From contig CM059188.1 in assembly GCA_030323885.1 (NCBI GenBank), positions 117,217,974 through 117,281,973 of the forward strand: a stretch of 64,000 nt of DNA, read 5' to 3'. The DNA comes from Branchipolynoe longqiensis (Eukaryota; Annelida; Polychaeta; Phyllodocida; Polynoidae). Of the stretch, positions 1-11,300 are shown one piece after another. The notes under the pieces were generated by a model. The model had not been told where the DNA came from. It worked only from the letters and a program-made list of their open reading frames with translations, and made no database searches. Numbering within the stretch: the first letter of the stretch is position 1; every line of letters starts with the position of its first letter. The translations under genes and the position numbers were made by a program.

Positions 1-345
1 GTTGGGGGTTGCTGGTTGGGGTGGGGTTGCTGGTTGGGGGTGGGGGTTGCTAGTTGGGGTGGTGGTTGCTGGTTGGGGGTGGGGGTTGCTGGTTGGGGGT
101 GGGGGTTGCTGTTGGGGTTGGGGGTTGCTATTGGGGGTGGGGGTTGCTAGTGGGTTTTGTTGTGGTTGGGGTTGTTGGGTGTGGGTTGCTGTTTTGGGGG
201 TGGGGGTTGCTGGTTGGGGGTGGTGGTTGCTGGTTGGGGGTGGGGGTTGCTGGTTGGGGGTGGTGGTTGCTAGTTGGGGTGGGGGTTGCTGCTTGGGGGT
301 GGGGGTTGCTGGTTGGGCGTGGGGGTTGCTGGTTGGGGGTGGCTG
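1..345. repeat. G-rich ~20-bp minisatellite
   Basis: Roughly 17 copies of a unit close to GGTTGCTGGTTGGGGGTGGG run from the window edge to about 345. Units differ by G-run length and single substitutions (GCTAGTT, GCTGCTT). The G-rich strand has runs of 3-5 G at regular spacing, so G-quadruplex folding is plausible. The array is cut by the window start, so its full length is unknown. Open frames here come only from stop-free repeats. Confidence 0.9.
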
Positions 346-504
346 TAGCGGACCGCACCACCCTTCCCACACCTCGGCAAACTTATTGTTATCGCCGCCA
401 GGGGGCACTAGGGGGCGGGGATGTGTGCATGCAGTGGACCGGAAGTGGGAGAATGGAGCGGAAGTAGAGCACTGGGGCGTCTGGGTAAGGAGTAGGGAGG
501 CATC

Positions 505-960
505 GCCCGGTGGTTACTGGTTGGGGAGTGGGGAGTGGGGAGTGGGGGAGAGTTGGGGTGTGGGGAGAGGGGAGTAGGGATGAGGAGTGGAGAGTGGGAG
601 CCGTGAGTGGGGAGTGGGAGTGGGAAGTAGGGAGTGGGGAGCGTGGGGGGGGTGGGAGTGGGGGAGTGGGGGCGGGGGGGGCTGGGGAGTGTGGCTTTAG
701 GGGGTGAGGAATGGGGAGTGGGAGAGTGGGGGTGAGGGGCGTGGAGTGGGGGTGTGGGGTGGGGGAGTGAGGGCGGGTAGGGGGGAATAGGAGGTGGGTG
801 GGGAGTAGGGAGTGGTGGGTGGGGGTTGGCGCGTGGGGAGTGGGGAGTGGGAATCAGTAGTGGGGAGTAAGGAGTCGGGAGTGGGTATGAGGAGTTGAGG
901 TGGGGGCGGGAGTGGGGAGTGGGGAGTGGGGAGTGGGTGGGGAGTGTGGTGTGGGGTATG
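505..960. repeat. GGGAGTG purine-rich array
   Basis: Degenerate repetition of a heptamer-like unit (GGGGAGT, GGGAGTG) gives almost pure purine on the + strand for about 450 bases. Unit boundaries are irregular and G-runs vary, as expected from replication slippage. No coding signal is credible. Confidence 0.85.
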
Positions 961-1128
961 GGGAGGCAGTAGACGACCTATGGGAGGAGATCTGGATCCC
1001 ACTCCCCACCCCCATATACATATACCAAAATGTTGCAGACGTGGCACCAAAAGAACTGGCATAGTTAAGGATAGCTCGTAACACCACTGAACACCTAATA
1101 TGACAAAGCAACTGTCAAATGGAGACTA

Positions 1129-1713
1129 TAGACTACATCACGGTTCCGACTGCGCATGCGCTGAAAACGGCCGTGGGAGCAAAGCCAAGGCGTATGGCCA
1201 TTGACTTTGCCTATATGCGCATTGAAAAATGTCAGTTTTTTTCAAAATTAATAGAAATCCAAAACCCTAACCGTATAAATTTAATATAATCTTTTTGGTA
1301 ATCATGTTTTCTGTATGTGTTCCAAGCGGTTTGTCTCTAGGTCATGTGGTTTTATCAATATTTTACTTTTTCTGTATGGAGATTGCTCACTGCCATTGAC
1401 AATGCATTGAGTACTCTGGCTATGGCTCTAAGACTAAAGTCTGAGTGCCTAGATCTTTCTAAATCTAAATTTACATGGCATAAGATGTGCTGTTTATATT
1501 GATGTAAATGCAATACTGGATAAAAGATTAATATCTTAATTTATTATATATATTTTTTTAGTTGGTATTCTATGTTTCAAACAAGAGCTGAGATGAGCTG
1601 AAACTTGCACATTTCATAGCATGTATTAGCATGTGCCATGTGCTTTTGGGGGGGTTGTTTTGCTCTGATGCATCCCACAATGCACCACGCCGCTGGAACC
1701 GTTATGTAGTCTA
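1129..1713 (+). mobile_element. TIR DNA transposon T1, copy 1 (non-autonomous)
   Basis: The segment begins TAGACTACATCACGGTTCC and ends with the near-perfect inverse GGAACCGTTATGTAGTCTA, giving TIRs of about 19 bp with TA at each tip. TA tips suggest a Tc1/mariner-type TA target, although the superfamily is inferred from this alone. The interior has no transposase frame. It contains a segment (about 1235-1400: AATAGAAATCCAAAACCCTA, then TTTTCTGTATG) shared with other elements in the window. A second 587-bp copy at 45593 and a decayed reverse copy at 59777 show it is a mobile family. Confidence 0.8.
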
Positions 1714-1832
1714 TTGCTGTTCAGAGATGAAAACAAGCTGCGATTAAACTTATTCGTTCTGGACAGGGTAAATAAGCCATCACCAAATAAAAAATGTAAA
1801 AAAATGAAAATGATGATGACAACTGCACCAAT

Positions 1833-1965
1833 GCGACTTTATAGTGTTGCCCAACTGGAAGACTGGGCCACCAGCAGTATGATCCGATATCCTACTCAGT
1901 CATATCATTAAGATACTGAGCAAAGTAGGGCGTCAGATGTTGCTAGAATGTAAAACCCTAAACCA
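1833..1965. mobile_element. SINE-B fragments
   Basis: Positions 1833-1915 match the reverse orientation of SINE-B (actttatagtg, gccaccagca, atgatccgatatcc, actcagtca). Positions 1930-1965 match the SINE-B tail in forward orientation (gatgttgctag, atgtaaaac). The copies are decayed and truncated. The rest of 1714-2080 shows nothing I recognise. Confidence 0.6.
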
Positions 1966-2079
1966 TTCCGTCTGTGATTGTGAAAGATTACAATGAATCT
2001 ACATGACTATTGGGCGATAAATTGATTATATTGCAAGACATCTGGCGACGCAGAAATTATGATAAGAGAGCCTGTTATT

Positions 2080-2575
2080 AAAGTAGTATGATGTTGCGGT
2101 AGTATGATGTCGCTGTAGTATGATGTTGCAGTAGTATGATGTCGTGGTAGTATGATGTCGCAGTAGTATGATGTTGCAGTAGTATGATGTTGCGGTAGTA
2201 TGATGTCATGGTAGAATGATGTCATGGTAGTATGATGTCATGGTAGTATGATGTCATGGTAGTATGATGTCATGGTAGTATGATGTCATGGTAGTATGAT
2301 GTCACAGTAGTATGATGTTGCAGTAGTATGATGTCGCAGTATTATGATGTCACAGTAGTATGATGTTGTGGTAGTATGATGTCACAGTAGTATGATGTCA
2401 CAGTAGTATGATGTCGTGGTAGTATGATGTCATGGTAGTATGATGTCGTGGTAGTATGATGTTGTGGTCGTATGATGTCATGGTAGTATGATGTTGTGGT
2501 AGTATGATGCTGCGGTGGTATGATGTCGCGGTAGTATGATGTCGCGGTCGTATGCTGTCACGGTAGGTTGACGAT
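2080..2575. repeat. 16-bp minisatellite GTAGTATGATGTCATG
   Basis: About 30 copies of a 16-bp unit sit in tandem. They differ mainly at the last positions (TCATGG, TCGCGG, TTGCAG, TCACAG), which looks like CpG/TpG/CpA variation of one ancestral TCGCGG block. There are no spacers, so it is not a CRISPR array. Confidence 0.9.
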
Positions 2576-2936
2576 GCCTCTTGATATGTCTTGTTTGATT
2601 TGTCGCAATTAATTGCAAGAAATAGGTCATTACCTCATTTCCATGTCACGTGGCATGAAAACGGCGCATGCCCAATCCGTGCTCAGTCTGTCAATGTGGC
2701 CGGATGTTGACACGTTGCCATGGTGACCTCACCTACTTCTTGCAGCGGGAGTGGGGTGGGGGCGTGGGGGGGGGGGGTGACAAGAGAGTGTGGGGAGTGG
2801 TGGTGGGGTGGGGGAGAGGGGGGGGTTAAGGTCAGAGACCTCTACCGGGAACACAGGAAAATAATAACCTCGAGATTGGCGTTGGTTATTCCTGATGAAT
2901 ATCTCATCTGTCCTCATTGACTACTGCACCTCTCAT

Positions 2937-3905
2937 ACCGCACCCCCCCACCCCACCGCACCGCACCCACTCCCACCCCACCCCACCACCCCCTCCACAC
3001 TACCGCACCTCACCCCACCCCACCGCCCGCACCCCACCCCACCACACCCCACCCCACCCCACCCCACCCCACCCCACCCACCCCACTCCACACCCACACC
3101 CACCCCACCGCTCCGCACCGCACCCCACCCCACCCCACCCACCCCACCCCACCCCACCCCCCACACCCACACCCCACTCCCACTCACCCACCCCACCACA
3201 CCCGCACCCCACCCCACCCCCACACCCACCCCACCCCCACCACTCCACACCCACCCCCACCGCACCCACCCCCCCCACCGCACCGCACCGCACCCCACCC
3301 CCCCCACCCCACTCCACCCCACCCCATTCCACCCCCCCCACTCCACACCCACCGACCCACTCCACCCCACCACACCCAACCCCCCACCCACCCCACCCCA
3401 CTCCACCCCAACCCACTCCACACTCACCCACCACCACCCACGGCCACGCACCCCAACCCCACCACACCCCACCCCACCCCACCCCATTCCACCCCACCAC
3501 ACCCCCCCACCACCACCCACACCCACTACCGCACCTCACCCCACACCCCACCCCACCCATCCACCCCACCACCCCCCCAACCCCCACCCACCCCACCCCA
3601 CCCCACCCACCCCCCACACTGCACCACCACCCCACCCCCCCCAACCCACCGCACCCCCACCCACTGCACCCCACCCCACCCCACACCCACACCCACCACC
3701 CACTGCAACCCCACCCCACCCACCCCACACCCCACCACCCCACTGCTCCCCACCCCACCTCCACACCCACACCCCACCACCCAACCGCCACCCCACCTCA
3801 CCCCACACCGTCCCACACCACAGCACCTCACCGCACCTCAACCCCACCCCACCCCACCCACCCACCCAACCCTACCCCACCGCACCCCCACACCCCACCC
3901 ATCCT
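2937..3905. repeat. CACCC-type pyrimidine/adenine array
   Basis: Nearly 1 kb is built of ACCCC/CACCC pentamers with scattered CGCA, TCCA and AACC variants. The + strand has almost no G, so the strand asymmetry is extreme. Long overlapping open frames rich in Pro, His and Thr (or Gly, Val and Trp on the other strand) follow from the composition and are not genes. A short G-rich stretch at 2755-2828 lies just upstream on the opposite compositional strand. Confidence 0.92.
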
Positions 3906-4224
3906 TCTCACTACACACTCACCACGCCCAATTGCTGTCCCTCTTTGTCTCACTGTTAATTGCGGCCTCAGAAAGCAGCAGCCCGGCTACGTTTTATTCA
4001 AATTTTATTCAATGAAAATCGGTACTAAGAACAATATAATTGTACACTTTAAAATTGAGATGAGGTGTTTGTAATTTCCTTTTCTCATTGTATTTAATTC
4101 ATTAAGGTTTTCACTTCCCCCGAGGCAATAATTTGAAGTGAGATATGCGCTCGTTTACAGGAAACAGCATGGGGTGTGATACGGGTGGGAAATAAGTGTT
4201 ATCTCCTCAAACCCCTTCCGCACA
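3906..4224. other. Unassigned unique sequence
   Basis: An AT-balanced stretch between two tandem arrays. I see no frame, TIR or SINE signature in it. Confidence 0.4.
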
Positions 4225-6075
4225 GAGCCAGTACTCACACCGTATGTACACACCCAGCACACACACCATCCATACACACCATGTACATACCCTGTACACA
4301 CGCTGTACATACACCCACTACACACCCTGTACACACCCATCACACACACCCTCCATACACACCCTGTACATACCTTGTACATACCATGTACATACACCCA
4401 CTACACACACCCTGTACACACACCTGCTACACACCCACTACCACCACCCTGTACACACACCCTGCACATACACTCACTACACACCCAGCACACACACCCT
4501 CCATACACACCCTGTACATACCATGTACACACCCTGTACATACATCCACTACACACACCCTGTACACACCTACTACACACCCTGTCTGTATACACCCAGC
4601 ACACACACCCTCCATACACACCCTGTACATACCCTGTACACACGCTGTACATACACCCACTACACACCCTTACACACCCTGTACACACACCTGCTACACA
4701 CCCACTACCATCACCCTGTATACACCCAGCACACAACGTCCATACACACCATGTACATACCCTGTACACACCCTGTACATACACCCACTACCCACACCCT
4801 GTACACACACCTGCTACACACCCACTAGCATCACCCTGTACACACACCCTGCACACACACCCATGCATAACATCCATACACACCCTGTACATACCATGTA
4901 CACACCCTGTACATACACCCACTACACACCAACTACCATCACCCTGTACACACCCTCCATACACACCATGTACATACCCTGTACACACCCTGTACACACC
5001 CTGTACACACACTGTACACACACCCTGCACACACCCTCCATGCATACCCTCCCTACACACTGTGTAATACGCTTACACACCCTGCACACACCCTGTATGC
5101 ACAACATGTAAATGCATCATGTACACACCCACTACACACCCTGTACTCACACCCTCCATACACACCCTGTACATACACCCTGTACACACCCTATACACAC
5201 CCAAACACACCCTCCATACACATCCTATGCACACACCCTCTACATATGCCGTGTACACACCCTATATACACCCTCTGTACACACCTCCATACACACCCTA
5301 TACACACCCTGTACACACCCCCTGTACACCACCCTGTACACACCCTATGCACACCCTCCATACACACCTCCATACACACCCTATACATACCCTGTACACA
5401 CACCCTCTACACACACCCTGTACACACCCTATACCACCCTCCATACACACCCTCCATACACACCCTCCATACACACCCTATACACACCCTGTACACACAC
5501 CCTGTACACACCCTACGCACACCTTGTATGCACACCCTCCATACATTCCCTATACACACCATGTACACACTCCCTGTACACACACTCTGTCCACACACCC
5601 TCCATGCACCCTCCATGCACACCATATACACTCCCTGTAACACCCTGTACACAACCTGTACACACAGTCTGTGCACACACCCTCCGTAGCACCTTATACA
5701 CACCCTGTAACACCCTGTACACAACCTCTACACACACTCTGTCCACACACCCTCCATGCACACCAGATACACACCCTGTAACACCCTGTACACAACCTGT
5801 ACACACAGTCTGTGCACACACCCTCCGTAGCACCTTATACACACCCTGTAACACCCTGTACACAACCTGTCCACACACTCTGTCCACACACCCTCCATGC
5901 ACACCATATACACACCCTGTAACACCCTGTACACGACCTGTACACACACTCTGTGCACACACCCTGCACACACCATATACACACCCTGTAACACCCTGTA
6001 CACAACCTGTACAGACACTCTGTGCACACACCCTGCACACACCATATACACACCCTGTAACACCCTGCTCACACA
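4225..6075. repeat. TACACACCCTG minisatellite with higher-order structure
   Basis: About 1.85 kb of an 11-bp-like unit (TACACACCCTG, with CCATACACACC and CTACACACCC variants). In the right third (about 5630-6065) the units are organised into a longer repeat of about 66-70 bp. Each starts with CACCCTGTAACACCCTGTAC and then alternates TCCGTAGCACC and TCCATGCACACC variants. The Tyr/Thr/His/Pro open frames along it are repeat artefacts. Confidence 0.9.
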
Positions 6076-6207
6076 TCCTCCTGTCCGTATGGATGTCACA
6101 TTGTTAGTGTGTGTATGTGTGGATGGGTGTGTCTATATTTGGGGACCTTGCGCATTGCAATGTGTGTCAGTTTGCGCATGTGCAGGAGAGGTTGTTGTTT
6201 GTTTTGG

Positions 6208-6978
6208 GGAGTTTTCAGTCGCATTGGTGCACTGAAGGCTGCAAATCTGCAGCACTGAATGTGCACCACTGAAAGCAGTCCCATGTGGTCGGGAGTTGGC
6301 TTCCGATGGGTAGTGATCAGAGGAATTGGATTGGGTGGGGGGGGGGGAGGGGAGGTGGGAGGGAGGAAGGAAAAAGGCAGCCTAAGAGCCCAACCACAGT
6401 CCTCTGAGAGGCCCAGGGGAGGCTGGGTGGTTGGTGTAGTTTTATGCCCCAGTAAGACCCTAGGCCATACCAGGACGTGCACCGACTTGTGGTGACTTTA
6501 TAGTGCTGCCCCACTGGGAAATCAGGCCGCCGGCACCATGACCTGATGTCCCACACAGTCACATTATCCTGACACTGTGCGCCCAGTCCCTGTCCTGATC
6601 TCAAAACACCAAGCGCCGAGCAGCAACAGGTACCTATTTTATAAGTCATTGGTTTGACTCGACCAGGATCCAAACTTTAGTCCCTCCAGATTAACCGGTA
6701 TGCACAGTAAATCCGGCCAAAGCGAGAGGAAGAAGTGAAGTGAGGATGGGATTAGTTAGGCAGTGGGTGGGGTTACCTGTTAGTTGTCAGTGAAAATTAG
6801 TGGTTAGTTGGTAGTGGTGTCAAGTGAGCTATGGCGATGAGGTGGGGCCTGCTAGTCCTCGGTGTCAGGGTCTGGGTGACCGACAGCATTGATGATATCT
6901 GCGTTCTGGTGGTAGAAGTGAGCAAGTGCATTCCAGGATGACTTGGAAATCCTGGAGAGGATAGCCAGAGCGGCCCTA
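6208..6978 (-). mobile_element. 3' end of the I/Nimb-like LINE, 5'-truncated
   Basis: On the minus strand the last codons of the LINE protein are visible (about 6850-6978, ending HPDPDTED then stop). The LINE 3' UTR follows, with an embedded SINE-B-like body (6485-6720) and a terminal unit ending CTCCCCAAAA. The same order occurs at 50860-51638. In this copy the C-terminal frame is open, whereas the copy at 50.9 kb has lost a base there. The 5' truncation abuts a GT/G-rich array starting at 6980. Confidence 0.75.
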
Positions 6979-6979
6979 T

Positions 6980-7066
6980 TGTGTGTGTGTGTGAGGGTGT
7001 GGGGGGTGGGGGACGGTGTGGGACTGTGGGGGGGTTGAGGCAGGGGCGATTGGGTTGTGTGTGTGT

Positions 7067-7102
<36 letters not shown>

Positions 7103-7352
7103 GTGGGGGGGGGGGGGGGGGGGGCAGGGCGAGAAGTTTGTGGTCCGGTTGGGTGGGTGTGTGGTGGGTGGGTGGGGGTTTGGCCTGTGAGGTGGGGGTG
7201 GGATGCGGGTTGAGGCAGGGCGAGGGGTTTTGTGGGGGGGGGGGGGGGTTGGCGGTGAGGGTGGGGGGGGGGGAGTGAGTGGGTTGGGTGGGTGACGCAG
7301 GGCGAGGGGTTGTGTGTGTGTGGGGGGGGGGGAGTGCGGGGGGGGGGGGTGA
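6980..7352. repeat. Poly-G / GTGTGG array
   Basis: G-runs up to several tens of bases alternate with GTGTGTG and GAGGGGTTGTGTG blocks; a unit GGGTTGAGGCAGGG(C)GA recurs about four times. Run lengths are likely to be inaccurate in any assembly. Confidence 0.85.
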
Positions 7353-7617
7353 CAAGCCACCATTGCATCAGGCTCCATTGGGGATAGGCAGTCAACGGAA
7401 AAGGCATCAAATCAAAATGATCGCCTTTCTTTTTTTCTTTTTTTCTTTATTTATTAGAAACTGGCGGGCGACTTGTGCGTTTTCTTTATTGCGCATGCGC
7501 AATCAAGTCCTGCCATGAGAACTAATGGTGCTTGCTGTCGATTGCTTCGCGCTCCATCCCGATCTGACCTACATACTGCAGCGTCTCTAGCTGACTGTGT
7601 GGCACCGTGGAATCATC

Positions 7618-7905
7618 ACCCAAGTCATACTGAACGCGGCGACCGAATCGGTAAGAACGCAGGGGGAAGGAAGGTCCGCAGTTTAAATCCTGGCCGACTC
7701 AAAAACCAATGACTTACAAAGATTTATATTTGTCGCTACCTAGCCTGGTTCTCGGCATAACTAGGATAGGGTAAGGATTGGTTAGCTCAGTATCAGGATA
7801 ATGTGACTTGAGTCAGACGTTGGGGTCATGGTGCTGGCAGCCTAATCTGCCAGTGGGGCAGCACTATAAAGTGACATCTGCATGGGAAGCCTGCGCTCTT
7901 AGTGA
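7618..7905 (+). mobile_element. SINE-B
   Basis: This copy has a degenerate tRNA-like head (gcggcgaccgaatcggtaag, then a B-box-like gtttaaatcctggccga). The family body follows: CTCAAAAACCAATGACTTAC, the GGATAGGGTAAGG block, the TCAGGATAATGTGACT block and the GGGGCAGCACTATAAAGT block. The 3' end departs from the consensus after about 7885. It is a Pol III-type non-autonomous retroposon. A 34-bp TTAA-MITE end (ATCGGACTATGCAGCTTTAA) sits at 7935-7968. Confidence 0.75.
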
Positions 7906-8046
7906 TTCAGCCACCGTGTCTGTTCGCTAATCTTGAATTTGATATTTCATCGGACTATGCAGCTTTAATACGAAGGTGAGCAGAGTAATTAAAGTTCCAT
8001 AGTCCAATGGGTTTTTAGTTTCTGTCATTTTCTGAGATAAACAGAG

Positions 8047-8355
8047 TGGTGTTCTCTGTGGCAGAGTGGTTAGAGTGTCTGACTTTTTCTAGGTCGGACT
8101 CCTAATCTGAGGGTCGGTGGTTCGATTCCCCGTGCCCCCATCTCTGCCAATTTGGATTTCCACCGCTGTGTATAACTTACAGCGTCATCAAAGGCCAGTT
8201 GGTCTCATACTATGTCTATGTGGTGTGGGATATTAAAAATCCCTTGGGTCGGTAAAAGTGTAGGCTCGAGCTTTCTATCGACAAACTGTCTAATGGTGAA
8301 AACAAGCCTATTCAGACTTATCCATGATAGGCAGTATAAATCTTCAACAACAACA
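8047..8355 (+). mobile_element. SINE-A (class II tRNA-like head)
   Basis: The head resembles a Leu/Ser-type tRNA with a long variable arm: TGGCAGAGTGGTTAGAG is an A box and GGTTCGATTCC a B box. The body contains CTCTGCCAATTTGGATTTCC, CAGCGTCATCAAAGGCCAGT and CTTGGGTCGGTAAAAGTGTA, and it ends in AATCTTCAAC(AAC)n. Other copies lie at 17298, 30067 (minus), 32712 and 63943 (minus). It lies inside the TTAA-MITE, so it inserted later. Confidence 0.85.
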
Positions 8356-8650
8356 ACTTCAACAAAAGGGTGATCGTTATATTCTACCCTACTTTCACTT
8401 GAAGTAACTTTTATTTTAAATAGCTAACTTTTGAGATATTTGAAGTGCAAACAAGTAAAATTAGTTTTGGCATGCTTGCCAAAAGTCTGACACCATAGGT
8501 TTCTGCAGTAATAGGTTCTATTAAATTGCCTCAGTATTCCCTTCTATGGGGTGACAAATGTTTAACGAGTGCACCAGTATTTAAATTAGATATTTAGAAT
8601 CAAATTGAGATACTTATTTTGGTTTTGAAAATTTGATGCTTCATCGGACC

Positions 8651-9057
8651 TAGATACAAGATTCACCCCGTACTGCTGCAGTAAGGGTGCAAACCAACCC
8701 TATGTAAAAGCTGTCGAAAAAACGGGTCAATGAAATGAGAGCCTAATTTCACAATGTAAGAAGCAACAATTATTCTTTACATATCTCTTATTGATAGCCC
8801 GCTACCTTTGAGTTGAAAAATATAATATAATATCTAGTTTAATCAGATTTAAAAGTGAAATCGATGGCATTCTCTGTTCGCCATCTTGTCTTTTTGCATT
8901 CTCTCTCATTCACCAACTCTGTTCTGATATAAGTAGCCATTTGACACTGGTGCCAGGCATTCTACTTGTTGTTCCATACTAACGCTATTTTCGTCCGTAT
9001 TTATATAAGGCTGGTCTTCACCCGTGTACTACAAGTACCGGGTGAATCTTTTATCTA
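8651..9057 (+). mobile_element. hAT-type MITE with 9-bp target duplication
   Basis: The element starts TAGATACAAGATTCACCC and ends with the inverse GGGTGAATCTTTTATCTA. The TIRs extend to about 24 bp with about two mismatches. It is flanked on both sides by CATCGGACC (8642-8650 and 9058-9066), which is a single sequence in unoccupied TTAA-MITE copies. An 8-9 bp duplication is the signature of the hAT superfamily. At 407 bp with no frame it is non-autonomous. Confidence 0.85.
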
Positions 9058-9078
9058 CATCGGACCATGCAGCTTTGA

Positions 9079-9749
9079 TTGTTCAGCGAGTGGCAATATA
9101 AGACGTGCATTCCTGGTGCAGCCGCTTTTGATCACACAAATCAGGGTCAGGGATTTTTGGGGGTTTTTGTCCTCAGTTTTTGTTGTTGAAATATTGAACC
9201 ACCCTAGACCGATAAAAGGATTACATGTCATTCATGTACACATCACAATGTTTTCCGTCAAACAATGAACACTGTATTCTCATTTCAAAATTTATTATAT
9301 CATACAGTTCTAGAAGTCTCAATTGTATATTTTGTTCTTGGTAAAACAGTTTATTCATGAGATTATACATTTTTTTCAGCGCTGAGGCACTGGTCTTCTG
9401 GCCGTTTACATTACATTGTAAATAGGTAGATCAGCGGGTACGTAGATATGGCATATTAGTAGATTATGAAGGGGTTGGTGTGTTAGTGGGCTAGCCATAA
9501 TAAGTTCAGTGTTATGGGCTAAGATGGTCGGTTGTTGCCAAAACTGTGCTGCTATTACGGTGTAGCTGAGGTAAGTAATTGAGTGAGGGGGAGAATTGTG
9601 TGCATACGAAAGTTTAATTGCTGCTAGTGCTACCTCGATACATTTTCAAGATCTTAAAAAAAGACACATCAGGGGCCTGCGATTTTTCAGGCACGGGCGG
9701 GGACGACCACCAATTTTGTATTTGCTTGTTTGGCCTTTGTGGGTAGCAG
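9079..9749. other. Unassigned sequence
   Basis: Mixed-composition DNA with no recognisable repeat end, SINE block or protein motif. The short open frames give no familiar product. Confidence 0.4.
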
Positions 9750-10040
9750 GAGCAGCGCAGACATCTGGCCTCGAGCCATGGTCACGTGACCGCCTGCCCG
9801 CGAAGAACCCGGCGTCATCTGAGTGATTCAGAAGACGTGACGCGTTTATTCGCGGGGCCTTGTTTGACCTTGAGGGTCACATCATCAGTCGAGGTCGCCT
9901 TTGCACTCCTCAAGGTCAGGGCAGACGACCTTGCGCAGTCCGGAAACGGCCACGCACGCGTACGCGCACACGCGCGCTTTGTGGCGGGACGCCCGTGTTG
10001 GCTAATGCTCACGTGACCAGCATGTCGAGTGCGGTGGGTG
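9750..10040. promoter_or_regulatory. CpG-rich patch with CACGTG motifs
   Basis: CpG dinucleotides are far denser here (for example CACGCACGCGTACGCGCACA near 9952) than in the surroundings. The palindrome CACGTG occurs at about 9784 and about 10011. Such patches can be promoters, but no adjacent gene is visible. A GC-rich unrecognised repeat is an equally good reading. Confidence 0.3.
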
Positions 10041-10159
10041 TGGGTAGGGGTGGGGGGGGGGGGGGGGGGGGGGCGGAAAGGGGGGGGGGGGGTTGAGGAG
10101 ATGAGATCACTGACGTCATCACCCAGCTCAAATAATAGCGCAAGTCAGCTGAGCCATCA

Positions 10160-10338
10160 ACCTGGTATCTAGTCTGTCTGGTCATCATGCTAGTGTCTAG
10201 GATCTGGTCATCAGAGTAGAATCCAGACTTCTTCGTCATCATGCTAGTGTCTAGTCTCTGGTCATCATGCTAGTGTCTAGTCTCTGGTCATCGGAGTAGA
10301 ATCCAGACTTCTTGGTCACCATGCTAGTGTCTAGTTTC
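10160..10338. repeat. Short tandem CATGCTAGTGTCTAG repeats
   Basis: CATGCTAGTGTCTAG recurs about four times. It is joined by TCTGGTCATC and GAGTAGAATCCAGACTTCTT blocks, forming a higher-order unit of roughly 60-110 bp. The block directly precedes the CACACCT array. Confidence 0.75.
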
Positions 10339-10722
10339 TCTCACACCTCACACCTCACACCTCACACCTCACACCTCACACCTCACACCTCACACATCAA
10401 ACCTCACACCTCACACCTCACACCTCACACCTCACACCTCACACCTCACACCTCACACCTCACGGGGTTGTGTTGTTTGTTGTGTGTTGGTTGTTTGTGT
10501 TTTTTTACCTCACACCTCTTACACCTTCACACGGGCACCTCACACCTCACACCTCACACCTCATCTCACACCTCACACCTCACACCTCACACCTCACACC
10601 TCACACCTCACACATCACACCTCACACATCACACATCACACCTCACACCTCACACCTCACACCTCACACCTCACACCTCACACCTCACACCTCACACCTC
10701 ACACCTCACACCTCACACCTCA
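10333..10722. repeat. CACACCT heptanucleotide array
   Basis: Near-perfect CACACCT repeats are interrupted once by a non-repeat block (about 10464-10540, GGGGTTGTGTTGTTTGTTG). Occasional CACATCA variants occur. Homogeneity is high, so this array looks young. Confidence 0.92.
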
Positions 10723-10984
10723 AGTCAATACATGCACCAACTCATCGCACCCACAGCTGCACACTGCCTCGCTTCGTGCTGTTTGCACTGAGGTTTGATG
10801 GGAGGTGAGGTGTGATGAGCAGGGGATGTGTGATGAGGAGGGGAGGTGTGATTGGGGGAAGGTGTGAGGGGGAGGGGAGGGGTGCAAAAGGTGTGACCCA
10901 TCTCTGATTCGATCAAATGGAGCTCAATGAAGCAGACACGTAGTGTACAAGCATGGCACCGTGTGGTGCAGAGTGGGTAAGTGT

Positions 10985-11300
10985 ATTAATCCTCCCTACT
11001 CCAACCCTCCCTCCTCCAACCCTCCCTCCTCACACCCTCCCTCCTCACACCCTCCCTCCTCACACCCTCCATCATAACATACTCCCTCCTCACACCCTCA
11101 TCGTCACTTCTCACACCCTCCCAACCACATCCACATATCACCACCCTACACAACACCCTCCGCACAGACCACACTCCTACACCATCACACACGACACCCC
11201 TACACAACCCCCACACACCACACTCCTACACCCACACACACCACACCCCTACACTATCCCCGGCCCACTCCTACACACACACACACACACACCCACACTC
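10985..11300. repeat. CTCCCTCCTCACACC array and CA run
   Basis: A ~15-bp unit (CACACCCTCCCTCCT) is clear from 10990 to 11110. It then decays into CCCTACACAACCC-like sequence and ends in a (CA)n run at 11275-11295. Confidence 0.8.

Larger units (their letters stand above)
7989..9078 (+). mobile_element. TTAA-MITE hosting two later insertions
   Basis: The left end TTAAAGTTCCATAGTCCAAT and the right end ATCGGACC(A)TGCAGCTTTGA match the inverted ends of a ~355-bp family. Intact relatives lie at 15778, 21008, 21752 and 61887. Removing SINE-A (8047-8355) and the hAT-type insert with its duplicated target (8651-9066) leaves about 365 bp, the family length. No coding capacity is present. TTAA targets are typical of piggyBac-type transposases, so cross-mobilisation by such an enzyme is inferred. 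Confidence 0.8.

Noticed and set aside
1..345. Telomeric array
   Set aside because: The G-rich unit is ~20 bp (GGTTGCTGGTTGGGGGTGGG) and not a telomere hexamer or heptamer; no TTAGGG array is present.
2080..2575. CRISPR-like array
   Set aside because: 16-bp units are contiguous with no unique spacers, and the context is an animal genome.
2880..2920. Hammerhead ribozyme core (CTGATGA)
   Set aside because: CTGATGA is present but the GAAAC box and flanking stems are not.
2895..4074. Two overlapping ~350-385 codon Pro/His/Thr frames
   Set aside because: Both lie in the CACCC array and are open in several frames on both strands.
8047..8140. Functional tRNA gene (Leu/Ser-like)
   Set aside because: The tRNA-like part is the head of SINE-A. 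The same body follows it in five copies, and the arms are not cleanly paired.
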